Below, in pieces: positions 1 to 5,279 of a stretch of DNA of 5,279 nucleotides. The stretch comes from Clostridiales bacterium. GTDB taxonomy: Bacteria; Bacillota; Clostridia; Lachnospirales; Lachnospiraceae. The stretch's first letter is position 1; each line of letters starts with the position of its first letter. The notes under the pieces are model-generated. The model had not been told where the DNA came from. It made no database searches and saw nothing but the letters and a program-made list of their open reading frames with translations. The position numbers and the translations under genes were made by a program. Location: positions 1 to 5,279 of the forward strand of contig DYCJ01000180.1 in the NCBI GenBank assembly GCA_019418195.1, written 5' to 3'.

Positions 1-9
1 CACTAGAAC

Positions 10-36
10 TTATAATTATGCAAGAGAAAATTATAA
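10..36. repeat. AT-only inverted repeat in the upstream leader
   Basis: TTATAATT at 10-17 is matched by its reverse complement AATTATAA at 29-36, with an 11-nt loop. The arms are perfect but have no G or C, and the surrounding sequence is so AT-rich that chance is a real possibility. No T-tract follows on the + strand. It could be the remnant of a terminator for a gene left of the window, or simply AT-rich leader. No gene is visible in 1-226. Confidence 0.3.
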
Positions 37-72
37 AAAGAATAATATGCATAAAATGCGCAAAAAATGTAT

Positions 73-108
73 AAAAATACAATATTGTCACGAATATATT
101 GTATTTTT
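73..108. repeat. 13-bp-arm inverted repeat just upstream of the malic enzyme promoter
   Basis: AAAAATACAATAT (73-85) pairs perfectly with ATATTGTATTTTT (96-108) around the 10-nt spacer TGTCACGAAT (86-95). Only one of the 13 pairs is G:C. The right arm ends in a run of six T (104-109) followed by A's. Two readings fit. It may be an AT-rich terminator of an upstream gene, possibly bidirectional, or an operator for a dimeric regulator centred about 27 bp upstream of the candidate -35 box. The symmetry is visible; the function is inference. Confidence 0.5.
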
Positions 109-116
109 TAAAAAAC

Positions 117-148
117 TTGATGTATATCCGGTGAAAAAGCAGTATAAT
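117..148 (+). promoter_or_regulatory. Candidate sigma-A promoter for the malic enzyme gene
   Basis: A perfect -10 hexamer TATAAT lies at 143-148. The best upstream -35 candidate is TTGATG at 117-122, but the spacer is 20 bp against the usual 17, and no extended -10 TG is present. The -10 call is stronger than the -35 call. Transcription would start near 155 and give a 5' UTR of about 70 nt. The A/T-tracts upstream could act as an UP element or as curved DNA. Confidence 0.5.
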
Positions 149-171
149 GATTCTGTAGCATGTAAATTTGT

Positions 172-188
172 GCCCTTGAAAACAGGGC
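172..188 (+). other. Small 5'-UTR hairpin
   Basis: GCCCT (172-176) pairs with AGGGC (184-188) around the 7-nt loop TGAAAAC. It is the only GC-rich element in the leader, lies inside the predicted transcript and ends 27 nt before the ribosome binding site. It has no T-tract, so it is not a terminator. It may stabilise the mRNA 5' end, or it may be coincidental. Confidence 0.25.
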
Positions 189-215
189 GGCAGATCAAAA
201 ATAAATTTTAACATC

Positions 216-221
216 AGGAGG
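216..221 (+). promoter_or_regulatory. Ribosome binding site of the malic enzyme gene
   Basis: AGGAGG is a perfect anti-16S match, 5 nt upstream of the ATG at 227. It fixes the start codon and indicates that the gene was well expressed. Confidence 0.85.
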
Positions 222-226
222 CAGTT

Positions 227-1399
227 ATGGACTACGCAAAAGAATCATTGAAAATGCACTATGAACTGAAAGGAAAGATCGAGGTTACCAGCCGTGCGGC
301 GGTAGATTCCAAGGAGGCGTTGAGCCTTGCTTATACACCGGGAGTTGCACAGCCCTGTCTGGAGATCCAGAAAGATATCAATAAGAGCTTCGATCTGACA
401 AGACGCTGGAATACAGTTGCGGTCATCACAGACGGAACAGCAGTGCTGGGACTTGGAGATATCGGACCGGAGGCAGGTATGCCGGTTATGGAAGGAAAGT
501 GTGTACTGTTCAAAGAGTTCGGCGGCGTGGACGCAATCCCGCTCTGTGTCAGATCACATGATGTGGATGAGATCGTGAAAGCCGTAAGCCTTTTTGCAGG
601 GAGCTTCGGAGGTATCAATCTGGAGGATATCTCGGCTCCGAGATGTTTTGAAATCGAGTAGAGACTGAAAGAGTGCTGTGATATTCCGGTATTCCATGAT
701 GACCAGCATGGTACTGCAGTTATCACTCTTGCAGGAATGATCAATGCACTGAAGCTTGTAGGTAAGAAGATCGAGGACATCAAGATCGTAACCTCAGGTG
801 CAGGTGCGGCAGGTATCGCTATCATCAGACTGCTTATGTCCATGGGACTTAAGAACGTTATCATGACAGACCGTCATGGAGCAATTTACGAAGGAAGAGA
901 TTATCTGAATCCGATCAAAGAGGAAATGGCAAAGATCACGAACTTCAACCATGAGAAAGGTACTCTGGCAGAGGTGATCAAGGGCGCAGATGTATTTATC
1001 GGAGTATCCGCACCGGGTACACTGACACAGGATATGGTGCGCAGCATGGCAAAAGATCCGATCATCTTTGCATGCGCGAATCCGACGCCGGAAATCTTCC
1101 CGGATGAGGCGAAAGCGGCAGGAGCAGCAGTCGTATCCACCGGAAGAAGCGATTTCCCGAACCAGGTAAACAACGTACTGTGCTTCCCGGGAATCTTCCG
1201 TGGAGCTCTCGATGTGCGCGCATCCGATATCAATGATGAGATGAAAGTTGCAGCAGCATATGCTATCGCAGGTCTGGTAAGCGACGAAGAGCTGAATCCG
1301 GATTATATCCTTCCGGCAGCATTTGATCCGCGTGTAAAAGATGCTGTTGCAAAAGCGACAGCTGAGGCGGCAAGAAAGAGCGGCGTGGCAAGGATTTAA
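227..1399 (+). pseudogene. NAD-type malic enzyme interrupted by one in-frame amber codon
   Basis: The gene encodes the bacterial malic enzyme that decarboxylates malate to pyruvate with reduction of NAD(P), a cytosolic link between C4 acids and pyruvate. The frame spans 390 sense-or-amber codons, the usual length for the short bacterial form. Visible motifs are AYTPGVA (residues 35-41, with the catalytic Tyr36), EGK (catalytic Lys91), NLED (131-134) and the HDDQ metal-ligand region (157-160). A Rossmann GAGAAG follows at 191-196, then Asp215 at the end of the second Rossmann strand, which favours NAD over NADP. Further on come an NPTPEI motif and a malic-enzyme C-terminal block running from STGRSDFPN through FPGIFRGALDVRA. 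Codon 145 (659-661) is TAG, directly after SAPRCFEIE, and RLKECCDIPVF continues in the same frame. Nothing else is decayed. If TAG terminates, the product is a 144-residue N-terminal piece without a nucleotide-binding domain. The next in-frame ATG (737) has no properly spaced ribosome binding site, so restart is unlikely. Confidence 0.85.
659..661 (+). other. In-frame TAG (amber) inside the malic enzyme frame
   Basis: The codons read GAA ATC GAG TAG AGA CTG AAA. The sequences on both sides belong to one continuous malic enzyme, so TAG replaces exactly one residue and there is no frameshift. As I recall the family, this position after the conserved APRCF segment varies among charged or polar residues. 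CAG, AAG and GAG are each one substitution from TAG. No clear readthrough-stimulating structure was recognised downstream. Confidence 0.9.
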
Positions 1400-1416
1400 G
1401 TATTTCTATCGAGCAG

Positions 1417-1507
1417 AAACTTCATATAATTAACAGCAGCGGAGGGAATTTCCGATAAAAGGAAATTCCCTCCGCTGCTGTTTGGAAGTCTTAAGAAAAA
1501 CTTCATA
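1417..1507. repeat. 10-nt direct repeat flanking the hairpin
   Basis: AAACTTCATA occurs at 1417-1426 and again at 1498-1507, on either side of the long hairpin. The copies lie 5 nt and 15 nt from the hairpin arms, so they are not adjacent target-site duplications. Both are followed by AT-rich sequence. They could mark an old insertion of a small palindromic element, or be chance in AT-rich DNA. Confidence 0.3.
1432..1483 (+). terminator. Long perfect hairpin, probable intrinsic terminator of the malic enzyme gene
   Basis: The left arm (1432-1453, beginning AACAGCAGCGG) and the right arm (1461-1482, ending CCGCTGCTGTT) are perfect reverse complements over 22 bp. The 7-nt loop is GATAAAA. The hairpin starts 32 nt after the malic enzyme stop codon and separates that gene from the ABC operon. 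Only three T follow (1481-1483), which is weak for a classical intrinsic terminator. The stem is long and GC-rich towards its base. It could instead act mainly as an mRNA 3'-end stabiliser or be a small dispersed palindrome. Confidence 0.7.
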
Positions 1508-1511
1508 ATAT
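1482..1511 (+). promoter_or_regulatory. Weak candidate promoter for the ABC operon
   Basis: TTGGAA (1482-1487) and TAATAT (1506-1511) are separated by 18 bp, each matching four of six consensus bases. A second -10-like TAAAAT lies at 1540-1545 with no convincing -35. The stretch between the hairpin and the ATPase ribosome binding site is AT-rich and otherwise empty. The operon needs a promoter somewhere here unless it relies on readthrough from the malic enzyme unit. Confidence 0.25.
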
Positions 1512-1560
1512 TCTTTCTAAAATATTCCAATTCATCCCTTAAAATCAAAAGAAATTATGC

Positions 1561-1584
1561 AAAGGAGAGGGGGAGAATGCGATA
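1561..1584 (+). promoter_or_regulatory. Ribosome binding site and unusual start region of the ABC ATPase
   Basis: A purine-rich stretch at 1561-1575 contains AAAGGAGAGG and GGGGGAG. The latter ends 6 nt before the ATA codon at 1582, exactly where homology places the first residue. The ATG at 1577 is in another frame and reads ATG CGA TAG, a two-codon frame. The reading frame of the ATPase is open upstream to a TAA at 1540-1542 but contains no ATG, GTG or TTG before the TTG at 1615. The ribosome binding site therefore points to initiation at ATA, or to an ATG-to-ATA change. Confidence 0.55.
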
Positions 1585-2298
1585 GAAGCGATCACTGTAA
1601 AAAACCTCTACAAATTGTACCGCGTGGGAGATTCCGCCGTCCGGGCCCTGGACGGAGTGAGCTTCGAGATACACAGGGGCGAGTTCTGTGCGATCGTCGG
1701 CACCAGCGGATCCGGGAAATCAACACTTCTCAACATGCTGGCAGGGCTTGAGCGGCCTACAAAGGGCGAAGTTGTTATAAACGGAAGCCATATAGAGAAG
1801 ATGGGAGAAGATGACCTTGTACGGTTCCGCAGGGAAAATGTCGGTTTTATTTTTCAGTCTTTTCATCTCATCGGAACGATGAATGCACTGGAAAATGTCG
1901 CCCTGCCACTTATGTTCCGCGGAGAAGCGCCAAAGTCGAGGCTGAAAAAAGCAGACAGGATGCTGAACCTGGTGGGATTGAGCAGGCACAAGAAACACAT
2001 GCCGAACCAGATGTCAGGAGGCCAGCAGCAGAGAGTAGGTGTTGCAAGGGCTCTTGTAGCAGATCCGGCGATCATTTTTGCTGATGAACCGACTGGAAAT
2101 CTGGATTCCCACACATCGGAAGATGTGATGCGGCTCATGCGGAAAGTTGTGCAGGAGCAGGGTAAGACGCTTGTGATGGTGACACATGATGACCACCTGG
2201 CGGAATATGCGGACAGAGTATTCCATATTATTGATGGAAAAATTGTAAAGATTGACGTGAACACACCTGAAATATGCGATGGAGGAGAAAGGGTATGA
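1582..2298 (+). CDS. ABC transporter ATP-binding protein, MacB/LolD type
   Basis: This is the cytosolic ATPase that powers the membrane partner encoded two genes downstream. Counted from 1582 it has 238 residues, typical for the family. Landmarks are the A-loop Tyr13 (YRVG), Walker A GTSGSGKST (40-48, Lys46), the Q-loop FQSF (Gln92), the signature MSGGQQQR (144-151), Walker B IIFADEP (164-170, with Asp168 and catalytic Glu169) and the H-loop THDD (His202). All key residues are present, so the domain should be active. The start is uncertain. ATA at 1582 gives the expected first beta strand (EAITVKNLYKLY) and has a well-spaced ribosome binding site. The first conventional start, TTG at 1615, would remove that strand, leave 227 residues and has no ribosome binding site. 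The stop overlaps the next start as ATGA, indicating translational coupling. The substrate cannot be inferred from this subunit. Confidence 0.9.
   Translation: MEAITVKNLYKLYRVGDSAVRALDGVSFEIHRGEFCAIVGTSGSGKSTLLNMLAGLERPTKGEVVINGSHIEKMGEDDLVRFRRENVGFIFQSFHLIGTMNALENVALPLMFRGEAPKSRLKKADRMLNLVGLSRHKKHMPNQMSGGQQQRVGVARALVADPAIIFADEPTGNLDSHTSEDVMRLMRKVVQEQGKTLVMVTHDDHLAEYADRVFHIIDGKIVKIDVNTPEICDGGERV
2281..2285 (+). promoter_or_regulatory. Ribosome binding site of the CARDB-like gene
   Basis: GGAGG lies inside the last codons of the ATPase, 9 nt upstream of the ATG at 2295. It selects 2295 over the in-frame ATG at 2274, which would put seven extra, mostly basic residues in front of an otherwise normal signal peptide. 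Confidence 0.7.
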
Positions 2299-3926
2299 AA
2301 CAATTAAAAAGAGCGGGGGCGATGCTGCTGTGCATGATTTTTGCTATATGTATGCTCATGCCGATGGGCGCCCGCGCAGAGGAAGAGGGAACACAGGGGA
2401 CAAAAGTATTAAATCAGATCACATTGAGTGTGGGCGATGAGCAGAAGACGCCTGTCTACAAAGCCGGGGAAAAGGCGGAGCTCAAGATCAATGTACTGAA
2501 CAAAGGGAATATGGACGCGCAGAATGTCACGATCGCGCCGGTGATATCCAGCACGGACGAGTGGCCTTTTGATATGGAACAGCTGAATTACGAACAGAGT
2601 CTCGGGACAATTCCGTCCGGTTCGAAGATGACAGCTACGTGGGGCGGCGGTGATGATAAACTGACCGTGAGATCTGATGTGACAGGAAAATCTTATAAAC
2701 TGACATTCAGGCTTACATATGATGATGGGGAAAAATTATACGAAACAGACCGGTATGTTTTTGTGAAGACAGAGGCAAAGAAAAACACATCCGGCAGTGA
2801 AAACACCGATAAAGGAGAGGGCGGTTCACAGTCCGGCGGACCGACAGATAAAGGTGACGGTGGAAATACCGGTAAAGACCAGACCAACAGCGGTGGTGCA
2901 GACGGCAGCGTGCCTTCATCCGGCGGAGACGTCTATGACGGCGGCATATACAACAGCGACCCTGTTCCGACAGGAGGGGGATCTTCAGGTTCCGGTGACG
3001 GATCTGTACCCCGTGTCATTGTTACAGGATTTGATACGGATCCGGGGACGGTGAAAGCGGGAAGCAATTTTAAGCTGGTGATCCACCTGAAAAATACATC
3101 CAAAAAGACAGCGGTCAAAAACATGCTTTTTGATCTGCAGGCACCTGCATCCGGGACGGATGAAGCTGCAGAAGCGCCGGCATTTCTGCCGGTTTCGGGT
3201 TCCAGTTCGATCTATCTGGAAGGGATACCGGCGGACGGAACAAAGGACATTTCCATCGATCTGAACAGCCGGGCTGATCTGATCCAGAAACCGTACAGCA
3301 TTACGATGACGATGAAATACGAGGATAGTAATGCCACACAGTTCGAGGGAGAGTCCAGCCTTGCCATCCCTGTGACACAGGAGGCGAGATTTGAATTCAG
3401 CGAAATCAAGATCATGCCTGATACGGTAGCAGTGTACGAAGAGGCAAATATCACATGCAGTCTGTACAATCTCGGACGGGTAAAAATGTACAATGTAAAA
3501 GCGAAGTTTGAAGGAGATGCGATCGAGGGTGAAGAACAGTTTATCGGGAATCTGGAGTCGGGAGCTACGGGGACGGTCGACAGTATCGTGACAGCCGTTG
3601 CGGAATCCTATGAGGAGTCCAACTGTAAACTTGTTTTAACCTATGAAGATGATTCCGGCAAGGAATATTCGGTGGAACAGCCATTTACGATGACGGTCAC
3701 GGCAGAGATGGAGCCGGCAGAGATGGAGATGATGACTGACATACCAGAGGAGACAGGAAGCCCGGCCGGCCCTGTCATCGCAATCATAGCTGTTGTCGCT
3801 GTGGCAGCGGCCGTTGTGGCAGTTGTAGTGCTGAAACGAAGAAAGAAAAGGATCCAGTCGTCGGAAGGGGAGGGGTTGTTTGATGAGGTGGAGCGATTTA
3901 CTGAGGATGAGCGCAGGCAGCCTTAA
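2295..3926 (+). CDS. Secreted, membrane-anchored CARDB-like protein of an ABC operon
   Basis: This 543-residue protein has no enzyme motif that I recognise. A signal peptide spans residues 1-28 (basic start, hydrophobic core, ARA before EE) without a lipobox. Three extracellular beta-rich modules follow: about 35-158, 239-362 and 363-470. They carry the pattern of CARDB/COG1361-like adhesion domains, for example KAGEKAELKINVLNKG and KAGSNFKLVIHLKNTS. Modules one and two are separated by a Gly/Ser/Asp-rich linker (159-238). A transmembrane helix (about 493-513) is followed by a basic stop-transfer cluster KRRKKR and a short acidic cytosolic tail, giving N-out, C-in topology. The gene lies between the ATPase and permease, overlapping both, so it is probably a dedicated extracellular partner of the transporter. 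It would be an adaptor, substrate receptor or surface sensor, in place of an HlyD-type adaptor. The domain assignment is by pattern only; the role is inference. Confidence 0.85.
   Translation: MKQLKRAGAMLLCMIFAICMLMPMGARAEEEGTQGTKVLNQITLSVGDEQKTPVYKAGEKAELKINVLNKGNMDAQNVTIAPVISSTDEWPFDMEQLNYEQSLGTIPSGSKMTATWGGGDDKLTVRSDVTGKSYKLTFRLTYDDGEKLYETDRYVFVKTEAKKNTSGSENTDKGEGGSQSGGPTDKGDGGNTGKDQTNSGGADGSVPSSGGDVYDGGIYNSDPVPTGGGSSGSGDGSVPRVIVTGFDTDPGTVKAGSNFKLVIHLKNTSKKTAVKNMLFDLQAPASGTDEAAEAPAFLPVSGSSSIYLEGIPADGTKDISIDLNSRADLIQKPYSITMTMKYEDSNATQFEGESSLAIPVTQEARFEFSEIKIMPDTVAVYEEANITCSLYNLGRVKMYNVKAKFEGDAIEGEEQFIGNLESGATGTVDSIVTAVAESYEESNCKLVLTYEDDSGKEYSVEQPFTMTVTAEMEPAEMEMMTDIPEETGSPAGPVIAIIAVVAVAAAVVAVVVLKRRKKRIQSSEGEGLFDEVERFTEDERRQP
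2805..2864 (+). repeat. Degenerate repeat within the Gly/Asp-rich linker
   Basis: The heptapeptide TDKG(E/D)GG occurs at residues 171-177 and 184-190 of the CARDB-like protein (2805-2825 and 2844-2864). The DNA copies share GATAAAGG followed by a G-rich stretch. Similar Gly/Ser/Asp units continue to about 3008. This suggests linker growth by slippage or local duplication, a likely site of length variation between strains. Confidence 0.45.
3867..3875 (+). promoter_or_regulatory. Ribosome binding site of the permease inside the upstream gene
   Basis: GGGGAGGGG ends 7 nt before the ATG at 3883, within the coding sequence for the cytosolic tail of the CARDB-like protein. It supports a start 44 nt before the upstream gene ends. 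An alternative in-frame ATG at 3907 has only a poorly spaced GAGG. Confidence 0.6.
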
Positions 3927-5279
3927 ACGGCGGAAACTGCGGGCGTTCCTGACGATCCTTGGCGTGGTGATCGGAACGGCATCCATCGTTGTCATGATCT
4001 CCCTTGGTCTGGGACTGCAGCAGTCTATGTATGAACAGATGGAGCTTGATGGCGGTACGACGGGTCTTACTGTCACAGGAAAGTCTGATGACGGGATGAT
4101 GAACAGTTACAGCACCGGTATGAGTGATCAGGAAGAAACGAAGAAATATATTACTGATGAAACTATCAAGGAGCTTAAAACACTGGAACATGTAAAAAGT
4201 GCAGATCCGGTACTCGATTTTTCAGCGCTTGCACTGAAAGGAAAGTATGAGGGATATATTCAGCTTTATGGTATGACTCCGGAGGCGATGCAGCGTTTGA
4301 ATCTTGAACTTGAACCAGGCGGCAGACTGCCGGATCCGGACAGTCCGGAGCTGGAACTCGTGTTCGGGAATATGGTACTTGTCGACTTCACTGAAAAAGG
4401 TACGGGAAGCGGATACTGGGATACCGGCGAACTCCCTGATATCGATCTTCAGAAAGATAAACTTTTCGTGATCCTGGATCAGGACAGTTACTACCAGACT
4501 CAGAGTACACCTGATATAGGAGATGCGGGATCGTCCGACAGCGGTGAGAGCGGCAGCGGGAACACGGTGAGGACGCCTAAAAAATATGTCCTTGGTGCCT
4601 GCGGCGTTATTGCGGGCGGACCAGATACCTACAATGCCAATTCGTATAAAGTTCTCTGTGATATTTATAAATTAAAAGAATATATCCAGAAGGAATTCAG
4701 AGGACGTACGATTCCGGGACAGCCGACGACGCAGGGCGGGAAGCCTTACAGGCAGTTCGTATATTCGTCAGCGTCTCTTCAGGCAGATGATATGGAGAAT
4801 GTAGAGGAGCTGGCACAGACGATCCGGAGCCTTGGGTATGATGTATATACCAATGTGGAGTATATCAATGGTATGAAGAAGACGCTTGGCATGGTCCAGG
4901 CAGTGCTCGGGGGGATCGGAGCAGTCTCCCTGCTCGTTGCTGCGATCGGTATCGCCAACACGATGATGATGGCCATCTACGAACGGACGAAAGAGATCGG
5001 CGTTATGAAAGTGATCGGGTGCAGTCTGAAGAATATCCGGCAGCTCTTTCTGCTGGAAGCCGCTTTTATCGGATTTATCGGCGGAGTTGCAGGAAACGTC
5101 CTAAGCCTTATCATCTCAGGGGTCATAAATGTTCTTGTTTCGGGAGAAAGCCTGTGGGGAACAGAAGGTAATATTTCTTATATTCCTGTCTGGCTCATGC
5201 TTGCATCTATGGGCTTTGCGGTGCTCGTGGGGATGGCGGCAGGATACTTCCCGGCAGTCCGTGCAATGAAATTAAGCCC
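3883..5279 (+). CDS. MacB/FtsX-type ABC permease, 3' end cut by the window
   Basis: The visible 465 residues have the four-helix MacB fold. Residues 1-21 are a short amphipathic, basic start (SLKRRKLRAF). TM1 is about 22-45 (TILGVVIGTASIVVMISLGL), followed by an extracellular domain of roughly 290 residues. Then come TM2 (about 340-365), the cytosolic coupling segment YERTKEIGVMKVIG (366-379) that contacts the ATPase, TM3 (about 387-416) and TM4 (about 436-458). The sequence ends at RAMKLS, close to where these proteins normally finish, so probably only a few residues are missing. The ectodomain carries a Ser/Gly/Asp-rich insert at about 208-232. The start at 3883 has a good ribosome binding site and gives the N-terminal length expected for the family. 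Such permeases work as dimers with two ATPases in mechanotransmission rather than classical substrate channelling. The substrate is unknown; peptide, antibiotic or lipoprotein-like cargo are family possibilities only. Confidence 0.9.
   Translation, partial: MRWSDLLRMSAGSLKRRKLRAFLTILGVVIGTASIVVMISLGLGLQQSMYEQMELDGGTTGLTVTGKSDDGMMNSYSTGMSDQEETKKYITDETIKELKTLEHVKSADPVLDFSALALKGKYEGYIQLYGMTPEAMQRLNLELEPGGRLPDPDSPELELVFGNMVLVDFTEKGTGSGYWDTGELPDIDLQKDKLFVILDQDSYYQTQSTPDIGDAGSSDSGESGSGNTVRTPKKYVLGACGVIAGGPDTYNANSYKVLCDIYKLKEYIQKEFRGRTIPGQPTTQGGKPYRQFVYSSASLQADDMENVEELAQTIRSLGYDVYTNVEYINGMKKTLGMVQAVLGGIGAVSLLVAAIGIANTMMMAIYERTKEIGVMKVIGCSLKNIRQLFLLEAAFIGFIGGVAGNVLSLIISGVINVLVSGESLWGTEGNISYIPVWLMLASMGFAVLVGMAAGYFPAVRAMKLS

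Noticed and set aside
659..720. Pyrrolysine or programmed readthrough element after the amber codon
   Set aside because: I saw no convincing hairpin or known readthrough context, and malic enzyme has no role for pyrrolysine. It is kept only as an alternative under the amber finding.
331..864. 177-residue open frame on the minus strand opposite the malic enzyme
   Set aside because: It is antisense to well-recognised malic enzyme sequence on both sides of the amber codon, has no recognisable motif and no ribosome binding site that I could see. It is a shadow frame.
737..1399. Separate gene starting at ATG 737
   Set aside because: It is the in-frame C-terminal part of the malic enzyme. The GCAGGA before the ATG is directly adjacent with no spacer, and the piece would lack catalytic Tyr36 and Lys91.
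1506..1530. AATATT repeated either side of CTTTCTAA as an operator
   Set aside because: AATATT is self-complementary and common in AT-rich DNA, so two copies 8 nt apart are not evidence of an operator.
1577..1585. Two-codon ATG CGA TAG frame after the ribosome binding site
   Set aside because: It could in principle be a minimal upstream frame that regulates the ATPase. The ribosome binding site is too close to this ATG, and the homology-based start at 1582 explains the site better.
1557..1751. 64-residue + strand frame rich in Arg and Gly before the ABC ATPase
   Set aside because: It overlaps the ATPase in another frame, including Walker A, and its composition is that of an out-of-frame translation. 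No function is suggested.
2274..2294. Upstream ATG at 2274 as the start of the CARDB-like protein
   Set aside because: It adds MRWRRKG before a normal signal peptide. ATG 2295 has GGAGG at good spacing and the classical ATGA overlap.
2797..3054. 85-residue + strand frame within the linker region
   Set aside because: It is an out-of-frame reading of the repetitive Gly/Ser/Asp-rich linker with no start signal.
3636..4191. Minus strand frames of 146 and 97 residues across the CARDB/permease junction
   Set aside because: They are antisense to two confidently identified genes and have Cys/His/Arg-rich composition typical of shadow translations.

Overview
The window looks like chromosome from a low-to-mid GC Firmicute, most likely a Lachnospiraceae-type gut Clostridium. 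The evidence is strong AGGAGG-type ribosome binding sites, an AT-rich intergenic leader, a bacterial NAD-type malic enzyme of about 390 residues, and a MacB-like ABC operon of Gram-positive layout. The taxonomic call is inference from these features and not from a database match. All genes are on the + strand.

Positions 1-226 are a very AT-rich leader. It holds two inverted repeats (10-36 and 73-108), a candidate promoter (117-148), a small 5'-UTR hairpin (172-188) and a strong ribosome binding site. Positions 227-1399 encode a complete malic enzyme, except that codon 145 is an in-frame TAG (659-661). The frame, motifs and length are otherwise intact, so this is a fresh nonsense mutation, a sequence error or a recoded codon. 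A perfect 22-bp-arm hairpin (1432-1482) closes the unit.

Positions 1582-5279 are a tightly packed three-gene ABC transporter operon: a MacB/LolD-type ATPase, a secreted single-pass membrane protein with repeated CARDB-like beta domains and a Gly/Ser/Asp-rich linker, and a MacB/FtsX-type permease that runs off the right edge. The genes overlap by 4 nt (ATGA) and by 44 nt, which implies translational coupling and one complex. The CARDB-like protein sits where an HlyD/RND-type adaptor is often found, and is the best candidate here for an under-described component. The ATPase has no ATG, GTG or TTG at the position homology predicts; that codon is ATA.

No RNA genes, CRISPR arrays, insertion sequences or phage genes were seen.
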